From contig JAHWKQ010000142.1 in the NCBI GenBank assembly GCA_019347785.1, positions 1 through 5,985 on the forward strand: a stretch of 5,985 nt of DNA. The letters run 5' to 3'. Shown here in pieces: positions 1 through 4,346 of the stretch. The DNA is from Actinomycetota bacterium. GTDB lineage: Bacteria; Actinomycetota; Nitriliruptoria; Euzebyales; Egibacteraceae. The notes under the pieces were generated by a model, which saw only the letters and a list, made by a program, of their open reading frames with translations, made no database searches and was not told the origin of the DNA. Within the stretch, counting starts at the first letter, position 1; each line of letters opens with the position of its first letter. Position numbers and translations under genes: made by a program.

Positions 1-515
1 AGGCGTCCCTGGCCGGCCTCGACGAGGACGCCCGTCGGGCCGTCCTGCTGGCGCACGACGCCGGGGTCCCGTCGACCGACCAGCAGCCCGGCGCGCCGGG
101 GGCCCTGTTGCGGGGCCTGCGCCGGCTCGCCGGTGACCCCGAGGACGACCCGGCCCCGCGCGTGCGGTGCGCGCGCGCCCCGGCGGCGCTGGCCGACTGG
201 GTGCTCGACGTGGCGGCGCCCGCGCCGGCCTCCGACGTCCGTGCGCACGTCGACGGCTGCCCCGCCTGCGCGCACGCGGCCCGCCTACTGCGCGGGGGGC
301 GCCGTCGGCTGGAGGGGCTGCCCCCGGTCCCGGACCTGGGGCCGCGCCTCATCGCCTCCGCCCTCGCGGGGACGGCCGGAGGCCCGGCGCCCGCGGCGCC
401 CGCCGCGCAGACCGGCGCCGGACCGGCCCGATCGGTGCTGGACGATCTGCCCCCGCCCCCCTTCGCGCCGGCCGAGGCGGGCGCGGACCCGACCCGCGAG
501 GTGCGCCTGCCGTGA
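1..515 (+). CDS. Sigma-factor-like protein with C-terminal zf-HC2 (anti-sigma type) zinc-binding domain, 3' part only
   Basis: The reading frame is open from the left edge (first full codon at base 3) to TGA at 513-515, so the start lies outside the window. The first residues, ASLAGLDEDARRAVLLAHDAG followed by a GALLRGLRRL segment, resemble the end of sigma-70 region 4. The helix-turn-helix looks about five residues short and contains prolines, so DNA binding may be degenerate. After a short linker comes Cys (168-170), then LADWVLDV and H-x3-C-x2-C, with His at 246-248 and Cys at 258-260 and 267-269. This is the Cys-His-Cys-Cys pattern of zf-HC2 anti-sigma domains. The tail of about 75 residues is Pro/Ala-rich and looks disordered. 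By family knowledge such a domain could make the sigma-like part self-inhibiting or redox/zinc-responsive; that role is inferred. A TTG at 108 could be called as a start, but similarity begins upstream of it. The sigma assignment is moderate; the zinc motif is clearer. Confidence 0.6.
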   Translation, partial: ASLAGLDEDARRAVLLAHDAGVPSTDQQPGAPGALLRGLRRLAGDPEDDPAPRVRCARAPAALADWVLDVAAPAPASDVRAHVDGCPACAHAARLLRGGRRRLEGLPPVPDLGPRLIASALAGTAGGPAPAAPAAQTGAGPARSVLDDLPPPPFAPAEAGADPTREVRLP

Positions 516-548
516 CGGCCGGGGCCGGGTGGCGGCCGGGCGCGCTGC

Positions 549-554
549 TACCCT
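549..554 (+). promoter_or_regulatory. Candidate -10 element upstream of clpP
   Basis: TACCCT matches the TAnnnT pattern common in actinobacterial -10 boxes. It lies 25 bases before the GTG start of clpP, leaving room for a short leader that carries the AGGGAGG ribosome-binding site at 569-575. No recognisable -35 is seen about 17 bases upstream. If real, clpP has its own promoter and is not only read through from the sigma-like gene that ends at 515. Confidence 0.35.
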
Positions 555-579
555 TCGGCGGAGGACGCAGGGAGGGCTC

Positions 580-1164
580 GTGGCCGACGAGGACGAGAGG
601 ACGCCGGAGAACCCGCTGGAGGCGATGGCGAAGGCCGACGCCTTCCGCAAGCTGTACGACAATCGCATCCTGTACCTGCGCGGCGCCATCGAGGACACGG
701 TCGCGGACACGCTCGTGGCGCAGATGATGTCGCTGGACGCCGACAGCGACAAGGAGGTCACCCTCTACATCAACTCGCCCGGCGGGCTGATGAGCGGCAT
801 GTTCGCGATCTACGACGTCATGACGCTCATGACCTCTCCGGTCAACACCGTCTGCGTCGGCATGGCGGCCTCGGCCGCGGCGTTCCTGCTGGCCACGGGC
901 ACCGGCTCACGGGCGGCCACCCCCAACGCCCGGGTGATGATCCACCAGCCGCTCGGGGGGGCGCGGGGACAGGCGGTCGACATCCAGATCCAGGCCAAGC
1001 AGATCGCCTTCATGCGGGAGCGGATGTACGACATCCTCGCCCAGCGGACCGGCCAGCCGCTGGACCGCATCCGCGTCGACGCCGATCGCGACTTCTGGAT
1101 GAGCGCCGAGGAGGCCAAGGAGTACGGCGTGATCGACGAGGTGCGGGTCCGCGGGGGCGTCTGA
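580..1164 (+). CDS. clpP: ClpP family ATP-dependent Clp protease proteolytic subunit
   Basis: The product is the serine peptidase subunit that forms tetradecameric barrels and degrades proteins fed by a Clp ATPase (ClpX or ClpC) in the cytoplasm. It has 194 residues, the usual family length. The catalytic triad is visible: Ser98 in GMAASAAAFLL, His122 in VMIHQPLGG and Asp171 in DADRDFWMSAEEA. The INSPGG oxyanion strand is at 64-69, and the handle-helix region GQAVDIQIQAKQI is intact. I chose the GTG at 580 because AGGGAGG (569-575) precedes it by four bases. ATG at 625 is an alternative that would remove an acidic 15-residue N-terminus (ADEDERTPENP). Oddities are GGLMSGMFAIYD in place of the usual GG-S-V/I-T/S-A-GMAIYD, and one residue fewer than E. 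coli between Ser and His. No clpX, tig or second clpP is next to it, so it may be an extra paralogue. It converges on mutM with a 5-base gap. Confidence 0.95.
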   Translation: MADEDERTPENPLEAMAKADAFRKLYDNRILYLRGAIEDTVADTLVAQMMSLDADSDKEVTLYINSPGGLMSGMFAIYDVMTLMTSPVNTVCVGMAASAAAFLLATGTGSRAATPNARVMIHQPLGGARGQAVDIQIQAKQIAFMRERMYDILAQRTGQPLDRIRVDADRDFWMSAEEAKEYGVIDEVRVRGGV

Positions 1165-1189
1165 CCGACTCAGCGGCGCTGGCAGACGC
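1157..1189. terminator. Possible bidirectional terminator between clpP and mutM
   Basis: The two TGA stops face each other 5 bases apart in CTGA-ccgac-TCAG (1161-1173). A wider perfect 7-base inverted repeat, GCGTCTG (1157-1163) and CAGACGC (1183-1189), encloses it, and a further small dyad, CAGC-ggc-GCTG, lies at 1171-1181. There is no T-tract on either strand, which is common for hairpin terminators in high-GC actinobacteria. The stems overlap the coding ends of both genes. Termination is inferred only from position and symmetry. Confidence 0.3.
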
Positions 1190-1973
1190 GGCAGTAGGTG
1201 GTGCCGCGGCCGCCGACCACCGTCTTGGCCAGCGGGCGACCGCAGCGGACGCACGGCAGCCCGGCGCGGCCGTACACGCGCAGGTGCCCGCCGTTGCGCC
1301 CCCCCTGCCCGTCGACCAGGCGGTAGTCCCGGAAGGTCGTGCCCTCCCGCTCGATCGCCTCGGCGAGGACCTCACGGACCGCCGCCCACAGCGCGCGCGC
1401 CCGCAGGCGCCCCACATGGCGGGCGCGGGGGCTGACCCGCGACCGCCACAGCGCCTCGTCGGCATAGATGTTCCCCACGCCGGCCACGGGGCGCTGGCTC
1501 AGAAGGAACGGCTTGACCGGCATGCGGGTGGACGCCAGGCGTCGGTGGAAGCCGACCGGGTCGAACTCCGCCGACAGCGGCTCGGGGCCCAGCCGGGCCA
1601 GGGTCGACATGGCCGAGTAGTCGCCGGCCGGGGTCACCCGCAGCATGCCGAAGCGGCGGACGTCACGGAAGTCCAGCACGCCGTCGTCCAGGCGCAGGCT
1701 GGCGCGCACGTAGGCGTCGGGCACCCACCCGTCCTCGCCACGCATGCGGAACGAGCCGGTCATCCCCAGGTGCCCGACGAGCTCCAGGCCCCCGTCGAGC
1801 GGGGCGATGAGGTACTTGCCACGACGACGCACGTCGAGGACCCGGTGACCGGCCGCGCGGGCGACATCGTGCAACCGTCCCCGGGACACGGCGTCCACCG
1901 CCAGGATGCGCCGTCCGACCAACCGGGGGCGCAGCTGGCGGCGCACGCTCTCGACCTCGGGCAGCTCGGGCAC
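1170..1973 (-). CDS. mutM: Bifunctional DNA-formamidopyrimidine glycosylase / AP lyase (Fpg, MutM)
   Basis: This base-excision repair enzyme removes oxidised purines such as 8-oxoguanine and nicks the abasic site. The product has 267 residues, close to the 269 of E. coli Fpg. Visible features are the N-terminal PELPEVE with catalytic Pro2 and Glu3; the beta-hairpin lysine Lys53 in RRRGKYL; Met71 in HLGMTG; Arg107-Phe108 in DVRRFG, the helix-probing loop; the H2TH region around GVGNIYADEAL (165-175) with Asn168; and a C-terminal zinc finger with Cys241, Cys244, Cys261 and Cys264 and Arg256. The start is set by chemistry: Pro must become residue 1 after Met removal, so the GTG directly before CCC (1973-1971) is preferred over the in-frame ATG three codons upstream (1982-1980). 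No convincing Shine-Dalgarno precedes either. The gene diverges from the unrecognised gene at 2080 across 106 bases and converges on clpP. Confidence 0.96.
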   Translation of the reverse strand: MPELPEVESVRRQLRPRLVGRRILAVDAVSRGRLHDVARAAGHRVLDVRRRGKYLIAPLDGGLELVGHLGMTGSFRMRGEDGWVPDAYVRASLRLDDGVLDFRDVRRFGMLRVTPAGDYSAMSTLARLGPEPLSAEFDPVGFHRRLASTRMPVKPFLLSQRPVAGVGNIYADEALWRSRVSPRARHVGRLRARALWAAVREVLAEAIEREGTTFRDYRLVDGQGGRNGGHLRVYGRAGLPCVRCGRPLAKTVVGGRGTTYCRVCQRR

Positions 1974-2011
1974 GCGGGCCATGATGGCACCCACTCGTGC
2001 CCGGAGGAACC

Positions 2012-2040
2012 TTGCGAAGTCGCTGAACTTCCGCGCGCAA
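2012..2040. promoter_or_regulatory. Dyad symmetry in the mutM / unknown-gene divergent intergenic region
   Basis: The 106-base gap between the divergent starts at 1973 and 2080 is less GC-rich than its surroundings, as expected for promoters. It contains the inverted repeat GAAGT-cgctga-ACTTC (2016-2031). TTGCG (2012-2016) and CGCAA (2036-2040) flank it but are not exactly coaxial with it. CGCAA recurs at 2060-2064. This could be an operator for one or both genes. I cannot place a convincing -35/-10 pair on either strand, and a dyad of this size can arise by chance. Confidence 0.25.
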
Positions 2041-2062
2041 CGTGCCGATGTCCCGTATGCGC

Positions 2063-2074
2063 AAGGAGAGGAGG
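2063..2074 (+). promoter_or_regulatory. Strong ribosome-binding site for the unknown 151-residue protein
   Basis: AAGGAGAGGAGG is an extended purine-rich Shine-Dalgarno ending five bases before GTG 2080. It selects that GTG as the start, although the frame is open further upstream. Confidence 0.6.
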
Positions 2075-2079
2075 CGCCG

Positions 2080-2535
2080 GTGCGGACGCAGCCAGCCGCG
2101 GCCGGCCTCGCGGACGCGCTCACGCCAGTGGACCGCGACGACCGGGCCGACGACGGTCACACGGTCGACGCGCGCGCCCTGGGGGGGTTCCTCGAGGCCG
2201 AGGCCGCCCGCCTCCTGGCCGGGCTGCGGCCCGCGTGCCACCCCCTCGAGCGACGCGCCATCGTCACCGGGCATGACGACAGCCACAGCCGGTGGCTCGG
2301 CGTGTGCGCCCTCGTCGGGCGCCAGGACCGGGGGCTGGCCGACCTCGTCGTCGAGCTGTACTGCTGTCACGGCCGCGTGGTGGCGTCGCTGCAGCGCGAC
2401 GCGCTGAGGATGCTGCCCGCGGCCACCGCCCGGCTGGTGCTGGGCTGGTACGCCGCCGAGCTGGCAGAGCGGACCATGGCCGTCGTGGAGGCCCTCGACG
2501 CGCCGGGCGGGGGCTCCTCGCCGGGGCGCCCGTAG
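2080..2535 (+). CDS. Unrecognised 151-residue Cys/His-containing protein
   Basis: I do not recognise the family. The GTG at 2080 is supported by a strong Shine-Dalgarno at 2063-2074; the stop is TAG at 2533-2535. No signal peptide or clear membrane segment is visible. Residues 1-30 are polar and probably flexible. Residues 31-140 look mostly helical (FLEAEAARLLAGLRP, GLADLVVELYCCHGRVVASLQ, LVLGWYAAELAERTMAVVEAL). The last residues are a Gly/Ser/Pro tail. Cys and His are clustered: Cys53-His54, His65-Asp-Asp-Ser-His69, Cys76 and Cys95-Cys96-His97. That is unusual for a small protein in such GC-rich DNA and could mean metal binding or redox chemistry, but I infer this from residue pattern only. 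It precedes the lipid kinase gene on the same strand by about 80 bases, with a hairpin between them, so co-transcription is uncertain. Regular codon use and the strong ribosome-binding site argue that it is a real gene. Confidence 0.75.
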   Translation: MRTQPAAAGLADALTPVDRDDRADDGHTVDARALGGFLEAEAARLLAGLRPACHPLERRAIVTGHDDSHSRWLGVCALVGRQDRGLADLVVELYCCHGRVVASLQRDALRMLPAATARLVLGWYAAELAERTMAVVEALDAPGGGSSPGRP

Positions 2536-2549
2536 ACCGGGACCCCGCA

Positions 2550-2567
2550 GGGCGTTTCCCCACGCCC
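2550..2567 (+). terminator. Hairpin between the unknown gene and the lipid kinase gene
   Basis: GGGCGT-ttcccc-ACGCCC is a perfect 6-bp stem with a 6-base loop, 14 bases after the TAG stop at 2533-2535. No T-run follows, so it would be a non-canonical terminator or an attenuating structure. Its position just after one gene and before the next favours termination, but function is inferred. Confidence 0.35.
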
Positions 2568-2601
2568 CGTGTGCGCCACGATGGGGAGGTCCGCAGCGGT
2601 G

Positions 2602-2608
2602 AAGGGGG
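2602..2608 (+). promoter_or_regulatory. Ribosome-binding site that favours a CTG start at 2615 for the lipid kinase
   Basis: AAGGGGG lies six bases before CTG 2615, an ideal spacing, but 21 bases before the nearest in-frame GTG (2630), which is too far. An in-frame stop (TGA at 2600-2602) excludes starts further upstream. The site therefore supports initiation at CTG 2615, giving MSDLLVVANRAAGG. Confidence 0.5.
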
Positions 2609-2629
2609 CACGACCTGAGTGACCTGCTC

Positions 2630-3499
2630 GTGGTCGCCAACCGTGCCGCGGGCGGGGAGCCCGGCCGGCTCGACCGGGCCCTGCGCGGGCTGCGCGCCGC
2701 CGCCGGCGGCGACGTCGCCGTGACCCGCACGGGGTCCCCCGACGAGCTGGACGAGGTCCTGGCCGACCTCGGTGACCGCACGCTCGTGGTGGCCGGGGGC
2801 GACGGCAGCGTCCACCTCGTCGTCCAGCGGCTGTGGCAGCGGTCGCCGGAGGCCCTGCGCGACGTCACGCTCGGGCTGGTGCCGTTGGGCACCGGCAACG
2901 ACCTCGCCCGTGGCCTGGGCCTGCCGCTGGAGCCCGACGAGGCGGCCCGGGTGGTCGCCTCCGGCCGGGTCAGACGGCTCGACCTGCTCGTCGCCGACGA
3001 CGGGCAGGTCGTCGTCAACGCGGTCCACGCCGGGATCGGCGCCGTCGCGGCCCAGCGCTCCGAGCGTCTCAAGGACTCTCTCGGCCCGTTCGCCTATCCC
3101 GTCGGCGCGCTCTTCGCGGGCGTCGGCGAGGCCAGCTGGTCGCTGCGGGTCACCCTCGACGGCGACGTCGTCCACGACGGGGAGACGCTGATGGTGGGCG
3201 TCGCCAACGCGCCGTCCATCGGCGGCGGCGCCCGCCTGTGCCCCGGCGCGCGACCCGACGACGGGTACCTGGACGTGGTCGTCTCGTCGGCGGTGGAGCG
3301 TCCGGCCCGCCTGGCCTTCGGCGCCGCGCTGCGCGACGGGGCCCACGTCGACCGGCCCGACGTCGTCTGCCTGCGGGGCCGGTCGGTGACCGTCGCCGGC
3401 GACGCCGTCCGCCACGACGTCGACGGCGAGGTCCTCGACCCGACGGCCTCGCGCACCTACCGGGTCGTCCCGGCGGCCTGGCGGCTGCTGGCGGGCTGA
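2630..3499 (+). CDS. Diacylglycerol kinase family lipid kinase (YegS/DgkB-like)
   Basis: The product is a soluble ATP-dependent kinase of the DAGK catalytic-domain family, which phosphorylates diacylglycerol or related lipids at the membrane face. From GTG 2630 it has 289 residues, the usual size. Visible motifs are the nucleotide-binding GGDGS (56-60, normally GGDGT), PLGTGNDLA (85-93), HAGIG (133-137), a GGGARLCPGARPDDGYLDV segment (198-216) and DVDGE near the C-terminus (263-267). The coordinates use the first conventional start. The first beta strand (LLVVANRAAGG) and the Shine-Dalgarno at 2602-2608 suggest that translation really begins at CTG 2615, adding five residues, MSDLL; an in-frame stop lies just before, at 2600-2602. 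The lipid substrate cannot be read from sequence; phosphatidylinositol-type and sphingoid-like roles also occur in this family. The gene converges on the dehydrogenase with a 7-base gap. Confidence 0.93.
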   Translation: MVANRAAGGEPGRLDRALRGLRAAAGGDVAVTRTGSPDELDEVLADLGDRTLVVAGGDGSVHLVVQRLWQRSPEALRDVTLGLVPLGTGNDLARGLGLPLEPDEAARVVASGRVRRLDLLVADDGQVVVNAVHAGIGAVAAQRSERLKDSLGPFAYPVGALFAGVGEASWSLRVTLDGDVVHDGETLMVGVANAPSIGGGARLCPGARPDDGYLDVVVSSAVERPARLAFGAALRDGAHVDRPDVVCLRGRSVTVAGDAVRHDVDGEVLDPTASRTYRVVPAAWRLLAG

Positions 3500-3525
3500 C
3501 GCCCGGTCAGCGGGGGCCCAGCCGC
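3481..3525. terminator. Possible bidirectional terminator between lipid kinase and dehydrogenase genes
   Basis: Both TGA stops sit symmetrically in GCTGAC-gcccg-GTCAGC (3495-3511), a perfect 6-bp stem with a 5-base loop. An alternative stem, CGGGC-tgac-GCCCG (3492-3505), overlaps it. An outer perfect 7-base pair, GCGGCTG (3481-3487) and CAGCCGC (3519-3525), surrounds both. No T-tract is present. The symmetry would suit termination in either direction, which is inferred. Confidence 0.4.
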
Positions 3526-4262
3526 AGCGCGCCGTCGAGGCGCACGACGGCGCCGTTGAGCATGGGGTTCTCCACGACGTGGCGCACCAGGGCGGCGAAC
3601 TCCGCGGGGCGTCCCAGGCGGCGTGGGTGCGGCACCTGTCCCTCCAGCGACGCCCGCGCCGGCTCGGGCAGCCCGGCGAGCATGGGCGTGTCGAAGATGC
3701 CCGGCGCGATCGCCACGCACCGGACCAGGTGTGCCGCGAGCTCCCGAGCCACCGGCAGCGTCAGGCCGGCGACCCCGGCCTTCGAGGCGGCGTACGCGGC
3801 CTGTCCCACCTGCCCCTCGAACGCAGCGACCGAGGCGGTGTTGACCAGCACGCCGCGCTCACCCTCGTCAGGCTCGTTGCGGGCCATGGCCGCCGCCGCC
3901 AGCCGCACGAGGTTGAAGGTGCCGACGAGGTTGACGCGGATCACCTCGGCGAAGCGGTCGAGCGGAAGAGGCCCCCGCCGCCCCAGCACCCGGCCCGGCG
4001 ACGCGACGCCCGCGCAGCTGACGGCCACGTGCAGCCCTCCGAAGCGCTTGACGGCCAGGTCGACCGCGGCCTGGACCTGGCGAGGGTCCGTGACGTCCGC
4101 GGTGACGAGCGCCGCCCGCTCCCCCAGCCCCCCGGCCCGGTCCGTCCCGACGACGTCGGCGACGACGACGCTGGCACCGGCGTCCAGCAGCCCGCGCGCC
4201 GTCGCCCCGCCCAGACCGGACCCGCCTCCGGTGACCAGGGCCGTCTTGCCCTCCAGCCGCAC
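3507..4262 (-). CDS. HSD10-like short-chain dehydrogenase (3-hydroxyacyl-CoA dehydrogenase type 2 family)
   Basis: This is an NAD-dependent classical short-chain dehydrogenase of 251 residues. The cofactor motif TGGGSGLG is at 11-18. Asp36 at the end of the second strand points to NAD rather than NADP. Asp56, SCAGVA (82-87) and the catalytic tetrad Asn111, Ser144, Tyr157 and Lys161 (YAASK) are all present. The stretch NTASVAAFEGQVGQAAY (141-157), then APGIFDTPML and ENPMLNGAVVRLDGA, closely matches the mitochondrial HSD17B10 family as I remember it. Those enzymes oxidise 3-hydroxyacyl-CoA and 2-methyl-3-hydroxybutyryl-CoA in fatty-acid and isoleucine breakdown, so an acyl-CoA substrate is likely here. 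Steroid or other alcohol substrates remain possible. The start is GTG 4262-4260, preceded by GAGGGGG (4273-4267) with four bases between. The gene diverges from aroG and has a TAGCCT box upstream. No other beta-oxidation gene is in the window. Confidence 0.93.
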   Translation of the reverse strand: MRLEGKTALVTGGGSGLGGATARGLLDAGASVVVADVVGTDRAGGLGERAALVTADVTDPRQVQAAVDLAVKRFGGLHVAVSCAGVASPGRVLGRRGPLPLDRFAEVIRVNLVGTFNLVRLAAAAMARNEPDEGERGVLVNTASVAAFEGQVGQAAYAASKAGVAGLTLPVARELAAHLVRCVAIAPGIFDTPMLAGLPEPARASLEGQVPHPRRLGRPAEFAALVRHVVENPMLNGAVVRLDGALRLGPR

Positions 4263-4293
4263 GCCGCCCCCTCGCCGGTCGCTGCCGGGCGGC

Positions 4294-4299
4294 AGGCTA
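4294..4299 (-). promoter_or_regulatory. Candidate -10 element for the dehydrogenase gene
   Basis: Read on the minus strand this is TAGCCT, a TAnnnT match 31 bases before the GTG start at 4262. The implied leader of about 25 bases would carry the GAGGGGG ribosome-binding site. No clear -35 is visible. Confidence 0.3.
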
Positions 4300-4302
4300 A
4301 CG

Positions 4303-4319
4303 CCCCGCTTTTGCGGCGG
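4303..4319. promoter_or_regulatory. Small hairpin in the dehydrogenase / aroG divergent gap
   Basis: CCGC-tttt-GCGG (4305-4316) is a perfect 4-bp stem. It extends by two more pairs if C4317 is bulged out. It sits in the 75-84 base gap between divergent starts, about 20-30 bases before aroG. It could be an operator, part of the aroG leader, or incidental in GC-rich DNA. Confidence 0.2.
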
Positions 4320-4346
4320 GGGACGGGCGATGGGACGATGGCGGCC

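Noticed and set aside
133..579. N-terminal extension of ClpP to 343 residues
   Set aside because: The extension overlaps the sigma-like gene in another frame and is Arg/Pro/Ala-rich; ClpP homology begins after GTG 580, which has a good ribosome-binding site.
1906..2079. Longer N-terminus for the unknown 151-residue protein
   Set aside because: The extension would run into mutM's coding start on the other strand and would place the strong AAGGAGAGGAGG ribosome-binding site inside the gene.
1663..3072. Long minus-strand open frame (469 codons) across mutM, the unknown gene and the lipid kinase
   Set aside because: It overlaps well-supported genes in other frames, has Arg/Pro/Ala-rich translation with no recognisable motif, and is the expected by-product of very high GC content.
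2264..3415. Minus-strand open frame opposite the lipid kinase
   Set aside because: It is antisense to a gene with clear DAGK motifs; its translation is low-complexity and resembles no family.
3579..4346. In-frame 5' extension of aroG giving a 707-residue protein
   Set aside because: The extra part is antisense to the HSD10-like gene and shows no domain; class II DAHP synthases are about 450-470 residues, so the start is 4338 or 4347.
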